Shown: positions 54,061-62,916 of the stretch, piece by piece
Numbering within the stretch: the stretch's first letter is position 1
Layout: the number at the start of each line of letters is the position of its first letter
Assembly: GCA_963787675.1 (NCBI GenBank)
Contig: CAWBDV010000023.1
Location: forward strand, 248,001-312,000
Origin: JAJPKK01 sp963787675
GTDB lineage: Bacteria; Pseudomonadota; Alphaproteobacteria; Rhizobiales; Xanthobacteraceae
Length of the DNA stretch: 64,000 nt
Reading direction: 5' to 3'
Program-made: the position numbers and the translations under genes
The notes under the pieces: generated by a model
Told to the model about the DNA's origin: nothing
Seen by the model: only the letters and a program-made list of their open reading frames with translations
Databases searched by the model: none

Positions 54061-54419
54061 GCACGAACACCTATCTCGCTGTTTTTCTTGGCAGTAAATC
54101 GAGCCCCAAGATGATGGCGTGGAATGCCCTTCCTGAAGCGGAACAGCGGACAAAGGGACGCGAAGGAATTGCCGCGTGGAAGGCGTGGGTGGAAAAGCAC
54201 CAAGCTGCGATCGTCGCCATGGGGGGACCGCTCGGCAAGACCAAGAAGGTCACGCCACACGGCATCGAAGACATCAGTAACGAGATAGGCGGCTTCACGG
54301 TCGTTCGCGCCGACTCGCACGAGGCCGCCGCGAAGCTCTTTGAAAACCATCCACACTTCACACTCTTTCCCGGTGAATCCGTCGAGGTGATGCCGGTCCT
54401 GCCCATACCGGGCGCTTGA
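54057..54419 (+). CDS. YCII-related small protein
   Basis: A 120-residue protein with the dimeric alpha/beta barrel features of the YciI group: TYLAVFLGSKSSPKMM at the start, EKHQAAIVAMGGPLGKTKKV in the middle, GGFTVVRADSHEAAAKLFEN near the end. It overlaps the TetR stop by four bases. YCII proteins are mostly uncharacterised; some act as dehydrochlorinases or small-molecule lyases. Here it is probably induced by the ligand of the TetR protein. Confidence 0.78.
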   Translation: MSTNTYLAVFLGSKSSPKMMAWNALPEAEQRTKGREGIAAWKAWVEKHQAAIVAMGGPLGKTKKVTPHGIEDISNEIGGFTVVRADSHEAAAKLFENHPHFTLFPGESVEVMPVLPIPGA

Positions 54420-54540
54420 TCGACTGCAACGCAAACGACGGCAAACGGACGAAATCGGGAAAGCCGGCGACTTGGTTGCCGCATTTCCGATCGACGATTT
54501 TCGACAACCGTTCGACTATTTGAATCGAGGGGGTAGTCTC

Positions 54541-54906
54541 ATGCGAGTCATGGTCATCGTCAAAGCGAGCCAACAATCGGAGGCGGGCCAGATGCCAAGT
54601 CAGCAACTGCTCGCCGACATGGGCAAGTTCAATCAAGAGCTGATCGCGGCCGGCGTTATGATGGATGGCGGCGGGCTGCGTCCGACCTCGAAGGGCGCAC
54701 GGGTGAGGTTTTCCGGCAAGGATCGCGCGGTCACGCGCGGCCCGTTCGGCAACACATCCGAACTGGTCTCGGGCTATTGGATCTGGAAGGTGAATTCGCT
54801 GGACGACGCGATTGATTGGGTGAAGCGCTGCCCGAACCCGATGCCCGAAGCATCCGATATCGAAATCCGGCCGCTGTACGAAATGGAAGATTTTGCGAGC
54901 GCGTAG
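54541..54906 (+). CDS. YCII-related protein (DGPF-type)
   Basis: A 121-residue protein of the YCII/DGPF group, often found beside ECF sigma factors. MRVMVIVKASQQSEAGQMPS starts the fold; LRPTSKGARVRFSGKDRAVT and RGPFGNTSELVSGYWIW hold the conserved GPF block. It lies 121 bp behind the other YCII gene and is probably in the same TetR-controlled unit. Molecular function is unknown. Its end faces the convergent CadC-like gene. Confidence 0.8.
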   Translation: MRVMVIVKASQQSEAGQMPSQQLLADMGKFNQELIAAGVMMDGGGLRPTSKGARVRFSGKDRAVTRGPFGNTSELVSGYWIWKVNSLDDAIDWVKRCPNPMPEASDIEIRPLYEMEDFASA

Positions 54907-54932
54907 ACGCGCGGCCTCGGCGATGTTGTGGT

Positions 54933-56498
54933 TCAAATCCTCCGGCCGGCCTTTCGCAATCCGGCCAACAAAGGCTTGTACTCGGCGCTGCAGTACGATG
55001 GCGGCGGTTTTGCCACGTACATCTCGAATGAATTCGGCCATTTCTTTTGCAGCGCCTCCAGGGTGGCCCTGGCGTCTTCTATCCGGCCCAGCTGTCCGAG
55101 AGCGGCGGCCAACCAGCGATATGCAAACGGATGTTGTGGAAAGCGTCGCGTGACCTGCTTCGCTATTCTCGCCGCCTCCACATAATCTCCATCGAGGTAG
55201 TATGAGGTCGCGACTTGCGTGAGCCTGACAGGCCGAACGGGATCGTGAGGGCTCAAGCGCAGGAACTTCGCTATCGCCGCGCGACCCTCGCGGTGACGGC
55301 CGGACGAAATCAGAGCCGCGCCTTTGACTCCCAACGCGCTCGCACAATCCGGCTTTGCGGACAGGACAGCCTCGGCTTCCTCGACCGCGCTTTCAACATC
55401 GCCTTTCAGAAACTCAACGAGCGCCAGGCGCGCTCTGGGCTCCGGATCGGATTCATCGAGCGCCATCGCCTCCAGCACGAGCGGTTGAGCGAGCTCGCAT
55501 CCCTCGGCGACCGTCATCTTGCTGTAGATCGAGGCTGCCATCATCTGTGCCCACGCGAGCGCGGAATAGCCCAAAGCGAAGCGAGGGTCGAGGTCGATCG
55601 CCTGTTGGAAATAATGCTGGGCCGTGCTGATCGTGTCGGAATTGCAGCCGGACATGTGCCACATGCCGCACTGATAAGCCTCCCACGCCCCGAGCTCATC
55701 GGGCTTCTTGGACAATGCGCGAGACTGTTCAGATGCGATGATGGCGGCGGTCGCAGCGCGAGCCATGGCCTCGGCGATAGAGCGCTAAGTCGTAAAATCT
55801 TCTAGAGACCCGGCGTCGTATGTCTCGCCCCAGAGGTTTACGCCGCTGGAGGCGTCCACGATCTCGGCCGTGACTCTGCCTCGCCGATCTCCTCGTTTGA
55901 GGCTTCCATGCAGAAAATACTGCGCCTCCGCTGATTGAAAAGCGGCTGCACCGACTTCACCGCAGTAGCTGAGGTCAAGGTCGGCAATCGGCACAACCTT
56001 CAGTCGGCGCAGTTTCGTCAACTCGATGCGCACCCCGTCAGACATCATCTGGCCAATGGCCTCGGAGTCACGCTCGCCGTCCATATGTTTGAACGCAAGC
56101 ACGCAAATCGACGGTCCTCTCGGTCCTACCGCCTGCGACGGGCGAAACGTCAAGGGTGTTGCTGCCGAGCGATCATCCGATATTTCGCCAATTTCCTGGA
56201 CGCGCCCGACAAATCGTACACCTCGACGCGCGATCGTCTTGATGTAGCGCTGTTTGCTTCCGCTATCCCCGATGGCAGAGCGTGCCGCATAGACGCGCGT
56301 CGTCAGGGCCGCATCGGAGACGGCGCGGCCGTGCCAAATGGTTGCGATCAGCTCATCTTTGCTGACGACACGCTCGCGATGCCGGATGAGATACGCGAGC
56401 AGGTCGAAGACCTGCGGCGCGAGGACGATGGCGCGCGATCCGCGCATCAGCTCGCGGCTGCCCAAAGCCAGAATGCAATCACCAAAGCAATAACGCAT
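54933..56498 (-). pseudogene. CadC-like winged-helix regulator with TPR domain, split by an in-frame amber codon
   Basis: The first 237 codons (56498 to 55788) encode an OmpR/CadC-type winged helix (VLAPQVFDLLAYLIRHRERV, SDAALTTRVYAARSAIGDSG) and a domain ending LWGETYDAGSLEDFTT. TAG follows at 55785-55787. The same frame continues RSIAEAMARAATAAIIASEQ into a TPR region ending at 54933, which matches the normal second half of these regulators. Replacing TAG by CAG would restore a 521-residue protein. Translation of the second half could restart at ATG 55766. The neighbour across the divergent gap (56645) may be its target. Confidence 0.78.
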
Positions 56499-56644
56499 TT
56501 GAAGCCGCCCTTCGGCCCGGGAGGCGTGATCGCGCGAGCCTAGCAGAAATCAGGGCCTGGTAAGAAAAATGTCAGGGATTGATCAAGCGCCCGATCGGCC
56601 GTCGCCCTAGCGTGCCCACGCACATTGATCTGATGGAGGCGAAC

Positions 56645-57157
56645 ATGGCTACGCGAGCATTGTATATCCTAAGCCTTGTCACGGCTGGTGCTCTGGCAAA
56701 TACGCTTTTCCACCATGGCTCAAGCGCCCAACAGCATTCTGCGGCTCCCCCGGTGGCCCCGAAGGCCGCCGCTGCCCTCGTCGGGACTTGGCGCGTTAGC
56801 TTCACCCGACCGCCAGGGCGCGGCTATGCACTCGTCACGTTCATCTCAGACGGCACGTCCGTGCGAACGACGGACCGGTCGCCTGTCCAGAGCCCTTCCC
56901 ACGGCGCCTGGCAGCAAACCGGGGAGCGCGAATTTCAAGCGACCTGGCACGCGTTCAAGTTCGACGCCAACGGCACCCATGTCGGCAATCAAAAGGCAAT
57001 TTTCCGAGTTACGGTGAGCCCGGACGGCAATTCGCTCCCCGGCGTCGGCATAGGCACGACACAGACGCTCGACGGCAAGTTGGTCGAGAGCGAGACAGCG
57101 GAAGGTCCTTTCGAAGGCACCCGTATCGCTGTCGTCGAACACTACACAAAGCCGTAG
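56645..57157 (+). CDS. Secreted lipocalin-like hypothetical protein
   Basis: A 170-residue protein with an N-terminal hydrophobic segment (LYILSLVTAGALANTLF) that may be a signal peptide or anchor. The mature part has repeated beta strands: LVGTWRVSFTRPPGRGYALV, HGAWQQTGEREFQATWHAFK and LPGVGIGTTQTLDGKLVESE. Similar proteins are annotated only as hypothetical. GGAGGCG precedes ATG 56645. It is divergent from the CadC-like regulator gene, which may control it. Confidence 0.65.
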   Translation: MATRALYILSLVTAGALANTLFHHGSSAQQHSAAPPVAPKAAAALVGTWRVSFTRPPGRGYALVTFISDGTSVRTTDRSPVQSPSHGAWQQTGEREFQATWHAFKFDANGTHVGNQKAIFRVTVSPDGNSLPGVGIGTTQTLDGKLVESETAEGPFEGTRIAVVEHYTKP

Positions 57158-57194
57158 CGCCAGGCGCGGACCGGTGTCGGCCTTCGAGGTGGTC

Positions 57195-58409
57195 TCAGCC
57201 AACACCCAACGTCGTGTCGAGCCAATCAAGGACGCGGCGGTTGAGCAGCGAGCGGTTTTCCATCTCGCAATGCTCACTGGCGCCCTCCGCTGCGCTGAAG
57301 CGAAGAAGAGCCTTGGGGCAGCGTAGAGCTTCAAAGAACGTCTGGGTGCTCGCCGTCAACGGGTCATTCTCCGCGAGTGTCAGCAACGTCGGGCACGTGA
57401 TGGCGTCGGCACGGCCTTTCATCGTGTAGTCCTCGATTGCTCGCAAGTAATCCCGCAGGCCGCCGACGCCGTGCACCCAGAAACCGCGCTGCACAAGCTT
57501 CCACCGCAAACTCGGATCTTTGGTAATGACCGCCGTCAGGCGATCGAGCGTCGCCTCGTCGAGCTCGCCGAGATTGGCGGATGTTTCCGGCGATGCCCCC
57601 AGCTTGACGGCAAAGCCGCGGAACGCATCCGCGATGCCCCACTGGCCCGGATCCGCGATGCACGCAGCGAGGCGGTGCTCGCCAGACGCGGCACGCGGCG
57701 CGAGGTATCCGCCGAGACTCCATCCGGTCAATGCGATCCGTGTCGAGTCCACGACAGGAAGCGCAACCGCGAAGTCGATGACAGCTTTCACCACCGTTTC
57801 CCAGTCCGCCCGCAGATAAACGTTCTGCAGGTAGAGCATCTCGCCCTGGCCAGGACCATCAAAAAGCAGGCAGTGATAGCCGCGCCGCGACGCCGCGACG
57901 GCTGACGCAAAATACATATCGGTGACAGTCGCGTCATAGCCGTTTGTCAGCACCAGCAAAGGACGGACTTCGTGAGCGCGATCCGACGCCGGGATCAGAT
58001 ATGCCGGCATGGTCGTTCCGGCGAATGGAATACGCAGCGGCCGGACCGGAGGATCAAGCAGGCCGAGCCCCCGATCGAAAGCATCCTTCTGCTTGCCAAA
58101 CGCTGCCACGAGACGCGGGTCAACGGGAGCGCCATAGATCGGGTGGTAGGCGGTCGCGTAGCATGCGCTCGCGCGCAAAAACGTTTCCCGGGCGCTATGC
58201 CGATGGCCGCGGATTTCTGCCTCCGCCGCCTCGGCCGCGAGCCTGTCCCCCGCCGCGATCCAAGCTTGGTAGTAAGCAGAATCGTCGCCGTCCCCAACCG
58301 CGTTCCCCACTGCGCGGATTTCGCCGAAATCGGGCCCGCCGTAGGGGATGTAAGCGATCGGCCAAGTCCCGAACTCGTCGTGGAGATCATTCCGAAATAT
58401 CAGTCCCAT
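57195..58409 (-). CDS. Alpha/beta hydrolase, FrsA / dihydroxypseudooxynicotine-hydrolase-like
   Basis: A 404-residue alpha/beta hydrolase with a long helical N-terminal domain of about 120 residues, as in the FrsA and 2,6-dihydroxypseudooxynicotine hydrolase group. The nucleophile Ser231 lies in LTGWSLGGYLA; LLFDGPGQGE is the preceding loop; the late LAENDPLT and SEHCEME carry the acid and the catalytic His. It has no signal peptide. Such enzymes cleave C-C or ester bonds in small aromatic or keto substrates; the substrate here is unknown. Confidence 0.82.
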   Translation of the reverse strand: MGLIFRNDLHDEFGTWPIAYIPYGGPDFGEIRAVGNAVGDGDDSAYYQAWIAAGDRLAAEAAEAEIRGHRHSARETFLRASACYATAYHPIYGAPVDPRLVAAFGKQKDAFDRGLGLLDPPVRPLRIPFAGTTMPAYLIPASDRAHEVRPLLVLTNGYDATVTDMYFASAVAASRRGYHCLLFDGPGQGEMLYLQNVYLRADWETVVKAVIDFAVALPVVDSTRIALTGWSLGGYLAPRAASGEHRLAACIADPGQWGIADAFRGFAVKLGASPETSANLGELDEATLDRLTAVITKDPSLRWKLVQRGFWVHGVGGLRDYLRAIEDYTMKGRADAITCPTLLTLAENDPLTASTQTFFEALRCPKALLRFSAAEGASEHCEMENRSLLNRRVLDWLDTTLGVG

Positions 58410-58519
58410 CTGCTTTCACTCTGCGAGCGGGAAGCCTTCAATATCTGAAAGCGCCCTTCTCACCACTTTCGGGGCGGGGATGATCGGCGCTTCGATGAAG
58501 AGCCGGTGCGCGCCGCGTC

Positions 58520-61500
58520 TCAACGCGCCTTCGTCTTGGCGGACTGGGCGGCAGCGACCTGGTCCCAGCCGCCGAACGGCGCACGGGTCGACGTCGCCTC
58601 GTCAGGCTGGCGCGCTTCGGTGAAGCTGTCGACTGCCTTCTTGGCGGCTTCAAGTTGCGCGGCATCGAGGCGCATCGCGATCTCGTCGCGCTTCTTGCCG
58701 GCGTCGCGGTCGCCGCCTTTGGCCGCCAGCGCAAACCACTTGTATAACTCGCTCATGTCGCGCTCGACGCCGACGCCGCGAGCGAACAGGATCGCGAGAT
58801 TGTACTGGCTGTCGACGACGCCGTAGGCGGCCGCCTTGCGGAACCATTGCGATGCGGTCGCGTAATCGGGTTTGCCGTCGAGGCCCTCGGCGTACATCAC
58901 GGCGAGGTTATGCATCGCTTTGGCGTGGCCCTGGTCGGCGGCGGCCACATAGAGGCGGCGCGCTTCCTGAAGGTCCTTCTTAACGCCGATGCCCTTCTCA
59001 TACATGCTGCCGAGGCGGAACTGGGCCGGCGCCATGCCGGTGCGAGCGGCGCGATCGAACCATGTCGCTGCCATGGCGAGATCCTGCGGCACACGGCGGC
59101 CTTCCGCATATCGGGTCGCGATCTCGAAGCTCGCGCCCGGATCGCCGGCAGCCGCGGCGGCAACGAGGGCCTTTCCGCCGATGGTTGGCGGCACAGCATC
59201 GTTACCGCTGAAGTTCGCCGGCATGACCGCAGCGGTCGGTAGCGTCATCGCGGGTACCGGAGCGGGCTGCGGCGCCGGCGCGGCAACAGGCGCAGCCGCA
59301 CGCGGGATTGACCCGGTCATGTCGATGGGGGCGGGGGGCGACGATACCCGCGCGGCGCCGGGACGGACGGGCGGCAGCATGTAGTCCGGCAGGACGCCCG
59401 ATGCCGGCGGCGAACCGAGGGTCGGGATGCCGCCGACGACCGCGAGGTCATGAGAAGACGCGGCACGGCTTGCGCTTGTCGCGGGCCGCCGTGCCTCGCT
59501 TCGCTTCGCGGGCGGCGGCGCCCGATCGGCAGATCCGGCCGGTGCCGGTTCATGTGTCTGCGTCGTCGGGCCGGCGTTTGGCGCCGGGCCAGACCCGGAC
59601 AGGAAATTGAGCCCGAGTCGTAGTGCGCCCAACACCAGCAGGATCACGCTGATCGCGACCGCAAGGGATTTCAGGCGTGGCGCAAACATGCGCATCAGCT
59701 TGCGGCCGGGCGATATCTTCTTGGGCTCAGCTGTTGCCTTGTCCGAGCGCTGCTCGGCGGCTTGTTCGTTTGCGACTGCCTGGGCCGCCCGCCTTGCCGC
59801 CGCGACGAAGGCCGCGCGCGCCGGCGGCGAGGTGTCGCTCGTCGCGGCGAGTTCGCCAACGGGCGACGGCGTCACAATGCCGGAGGCAATGGTCGCCGCA
59901 TTGTTGGCAGCCTCCGACGCGGCAATGCGATCCATCGCGTTCGCAACGACGCGGACGCGGCGCGATCCGACACCCGGCTCGAGCGGCGCATCGGGCGGCA
60001 GGTCGGACTTGATGGGACGGCCCTGGCCAGCGGCAGCCTTCGCGCCGCTGACCGCGGTCCGCAGCGCGTCGGCACGTGCTGCACCCGCTTCGGCTGCGGG
60101 CGGCATCGGCAGATCAAGAACCGGGAGCTCCGGTGCGAGCGGCGGCGCGACGGACGCCGCCGCGTTTCGCAGACCGGGCGTCGGCGGCGCCAGGTCGCGC
60201 GGCGGAATGATTGCGGATTTGCGCTCGCGTAGCGTCTCCTCAATCGTCGCCAGGCGATCGACGACCTGTTCGATCGTGCCGTAGACGGCCTCGAAGGTCT
60301 CGTGGGTGCGGCGGTCGGCTGCGCTTTGCAAATCTTTCAGCGCGGCAACATCGCGCCGGATCGCCTCCGCAGGCTCGCGCATCGCGTCCACGGCCGACGT
60401 GACAAGCTGCTGCTGAATCGCGTGGAGCTTCTTGTCGTTCTGGCTGCGCAGTTCGGACAGCTGCACCATGAGATCGTCAATGCCGCGCTCCATGCCATCG
60501 AGCCGCGCAAACCGGGCTTGCGACGCATCGAGCTTGTCGCCGAGATCGACGATGCGCGTCTCGATTTCCTTGAGCGCGGCCGGATCGACGGCCGGGACCT
60601 GCATCGCCTCCAAGCGCTCCGTAAGCGAGCGTATGACGGCGTCGAACTCGGGCGGAACGGCCGCCGTCTCCACCGGCCGGCTGCGCCCGATGGCGTCGGC
60701 CATTTCGGCGAGGCGCCGGTCGAGCGTCATCAGCATGTCGGCATCGTGCGCCGGCGTGCGATCGACCCGCTCGGCGAGCGCCTGAATGTCACGCGACAGC
60801 CCATCGATCGCGTCATGCGACGCGACATGAGACACGAGGCCGTGGAGCGCCGCGATTGCGTGTTCGAGCTGCTCGAGCAATTCGTGCGCGGCGCCCTCCG
60901 AAGCGATGGTGTCCGCTTTCTGCGACAGCTCGCTCACCACCTCGCGCAGCGCGGCAACATCGCCATCTTGCGGCATCGCCTGCAGCCGCTCGCGAACCTG
61001 CGCGATGTCCGAATTGAGATCCGCCGAATACTCCGGATGACCGGATCGCGCCTCGAAGCGTTCCCCGAGCGCGCGCACCTCCTGCTCGAGAGCGGCGATC
61101 GCGTTGGTCGGCATGGCCTCGTGCAGCACCGCGCCGATTTCCATCAAGTCGTGGCGGAGCGCATTGGAGATGTCTTCGAGCCGCGGCGGAGGGCTCGCCG
61201 AAATATGGGCGATCTGGGCACTGAGCGTCGCCAGCTGCTCCTCGAGCCCTGCCGCCGGCGGGTGCTGCGCGTTCTGCAGCGCCGTACCGAGATCGGCGAG
61301 TTCCTGACGAAGCGCCTGGACGATGTCCTCGGTGCGGGGCGGAGCGCCGATCTGGGCGATCTGGGCGTTGAGGGCGTGGACCTGCTCCTCGAGTCCCACC
61401 ATCGCGTGCTGCGGCATCGAATTTTGCAGCGTCACCCCGATCTCGGCGAGGTCATGGCGCAGCAGCCCGGCGAGTTCGCTGATGTGTTGGGGCGAAGCAA

Positions 61501-62572
61501 GCTCCGCGATCCGCGCGTCGAGTGCGTGGAACTGGCTCTCGATCGCCGCTGCCATGTGATGCGGGATCGCGTCCTTGAGGGAGGTCGCGATCTCGTCGAG
61601 GTCGCGGCGTAGCGCCGTCGCGATCTCGTCGGCACGCGGCGGCTGCGGTAATTTCGAAATCTGGCTCGCGAGCGCGCGAACCTGCGTCGTCATCGCCGCG
61701 ACGTCGAGTTGCGGGTGAGCGAGCCGGGTGACTTCCCGCGACAAAGATTGGATTTGCTGTTCGAGCGACGCGACGGCGCCCGGCGGCATCGCCTCGTTGA
61801 TCCGGCGACCGAGCCCAGCGAGATCGCGCCGCAAATCTTCGATGGCGTCGCTCGACGCCGCGAAACTCTGTCCGGCCTCGGCGTGGTTGAGCGCCTGCAG
61901 CGCTTTGATGCGCACCTTGATGTCGCGCAGCTGCTGATCGATCGCCGGGGCGGGCTCGAGCTCGCGCCTGGGCGGCATGCGGCTCTGCGCAACATCCGGC
62001 TCGGCCGGTGCCTGGGCACGGGCTTGCCGATAAGGCGGCGGCTCGATGGCTTCTTCGTCGAGCGCCTGTTGGCGCGCGGTAATCTCCGCCAGCGCTTCTT
62101 CTATTCCGTAAGGTCGCAACGGATCGCGGGCATCCGTTTGAGCGGGTCGCGTCTGCGCGCTGCTGCGATCCGAGGGCTGCGGGCCGAGGGCGCGGCTCAG
62201 TCCCTCGATCTGGCGCTCGATGCGGGCGATGGTGTCGGCGATCTGCCGGCCGCGCTGCCCGCGGTCGCGACGGCCCGGATTGGCCCGCGGACCTTGATTT
62301 GGCGGTGCGCGTTCGCCGGAGAATCTGCGCTCATCAGCTTGCCGCGCGGGTGCAGCGGAGCGGGCGTCGGTATCTCGTTCCAATCGCGGTTCAGTGCGCT
62401 CGACGGCAGGATTTTGTTGCCCAGCAGAGGGCGCTTCTCCGCTTGTCGCCGCGTCGATGATGAGGGAGTTCAGCCACTCTCCGACCGAGAGGCCGGAGCG
62501 GCGCGCGGCATCCCGCGCCACCTCACGCGCGTCGGGATGAACTCCTTTGACGTGCCAGGGCACGCGTCCCAT
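58520..62572 (-). CDS. PodJ-like polar organiser: coiled coil, one TM helix, periplasmic Sel1 repeats
   Basis: A 1350-residue protein. An N-terminal segment (WHVKGVHPDAREVARDAARR, then SGLSVGEWLNSLI) looks like a ribbon-helix-type contact motif. About 800 residues of heptad-rich coiled coil follow, with a repeated ALRHDLMEIGAVLHEAMP-type unit of roughly 55-60 residues. A basic stretch and a single transmembrane helix lie near 968-990 (LAVAISVILLVLGALRLGL), then a Pro/Ala-rich linker and at least four Sel1 repeats (about 1127-1310). This layout matches PodJ-type pole-marking proteins of alphaproteobacteria, with cytoplasmic scaffold and periplasmic repeats. Confidence 0.82.
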   Translation of the reverse strand: MGRVPWHVKGVHPDAREVARDAARRSGLSVGEWLNSLIIDAATSGEAPSAGQQNPAVERTEPRLERDTDARSAAPARQADERRFSGERAPPNQGPRANPGRRDRGQRGRQIADTIARIERQIEGLSRALGPQPSDRSSAQTRPAQTDARDPLRPYGIEEALAEITARQQALDEEAIEPPPYRQARAQAPAEPDVAQSRMPPRRELEPAPAIDQQLRDIKVRIKALQALNHAEAGQSFAASSDAIEDLRRDLAGLGRRINEAMPPGAVASLEQQIQSLSREVTRLAHPQLDVAAMTTQVRALASQISKLPQPPRADEIATALRRDLDEIATSLKDAIPHHMAAAIESQFHALDARIAELASPQHISELAGLLRHDLAEIGVTLQNSMPQHAMVGLEEQVHALNAQIAQIGAPPRTEDIVQALRQELADLGTALQNAQHPPAAGLEEQLATLSAQIAHISASPPPRLEDISNALRHDLMEIGAVLHEAMPTNAIAALEQEVRALGERFEARSGHPEYSADLNSDIAQVRERLQAMPQDGDVAALREVVSELSQKADTIASEGAAHELLEQLEHAIAALHGLVSHVASHDAIDGLSRDIQALAERVDRTPAHDADMLMTLDRRLAEMADAIGRSRPVETAAVPPEFDAVIRSLTERLEAMQVPAVDPAALKEIETRIVDLGDKLDASQARFARLDGMERGIDDLMVQLSELRSQNDKKLHAIQQQLVTSAVDAMREPAEAIRRDVAALKDLQSAADRRTHETFEAVYGTIEQVVDRLATIEETLRERKSAIIPPRDLAPPTPGLRNAAASVAPPLAPELPVLDLPMPPAAEAGAARADALRTAVSGAKAAAGQGRPIKSDLPPDAPLEPGVGSRRVRVVANAMDRIAASEAANNAATIASGIVTPSPVGELAATSDTSPPARAAFVAAARRAAQAVANEQAAEQRSDKATAEPKKISPGRKLMRMFAPRLKSLAVAISVILLVLGALRLGLNFLSGSGPAPNAGPTTQTHEPAPAGSADRAPPPAKRSEARRPATSASRAASSHDLAVVGGIPTLGSPPASGVLPDYMLPPVRPGAARVSSPPAPIDMTGSIPRAAAPVAAPAPQPAPVPAMTLPTAAVMPANFSGNDAVPPTIGGKALVAAAAAGDPGASFEIATRYAEGRRVPQDLAMAATWFDRAARTGMAPAQFRLGSMYEKGIGVKKDLQEARRLYVAAADQGHAKAMHNLAVMYAEGLDGKPDYATASQWFRKAAAYGVVDSQYNLAILFARGVGVERDMSELYKWFALAAKGGDRDAGKKRDEIAMRLDAAQLEAAKKAVDSFTEARQPDEATSTRAPFGGWDQVAAAQSAKTKAR

Positions 62573-62916
62573 CCTAGCTCCGGCAAATGCGACTTAAGGC
62601 ACCGCGTGGGTACGTGGGAAGTACCTGCGCACCCACGGTCAATTGCGAATCACGACCCCCGTTTTGCGATCCGCAAGCTCGCTCCGGACTTTCGTCGGAT
62701 TAGGGTAAAGAGTGGGTTAACATCGGCAGGTGAACCGTCGTATTTCCCTTTACTGCTTGCAAAATCGGCGTTTGCGCCGCGCGCGAAACCGGCTGCGGTA
62801 TGGCCATCATGCAACCCACTCGACGCTCTCTGGCCCCCTTTCGCTGGTGGCGTGCAGGCTGAACCGAGAAATGCAACGAAGTTGCGGTATGGCCGAGGCG
62901 CCGAAAGGAGCGATCG
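62573..62916. other. 344-bp divergent spacer between the PodJ-like and acyl-CoA dehydrogenase genes
   Basis: No gene is seen. An imperfect hairpin near 62600-62638 has arms CGTGGGT and ACCCACG with an inner GTAC pair, close to the PodJ-like start, so it may be part of that gene's 5' untranslated region. The rest presumably holds the two divergent promoters, but I recognise no specific boxes. Confidence 0.4.

Noticed and set aside
54925..54955. GGTTCAAATCCTCCGG resembling a tRNA T-arm
   Set aside because: No matching acceptor stem, D-arm or anticodon arm is found around it, and it overlaps the end of the CadC-like TPR coding region.
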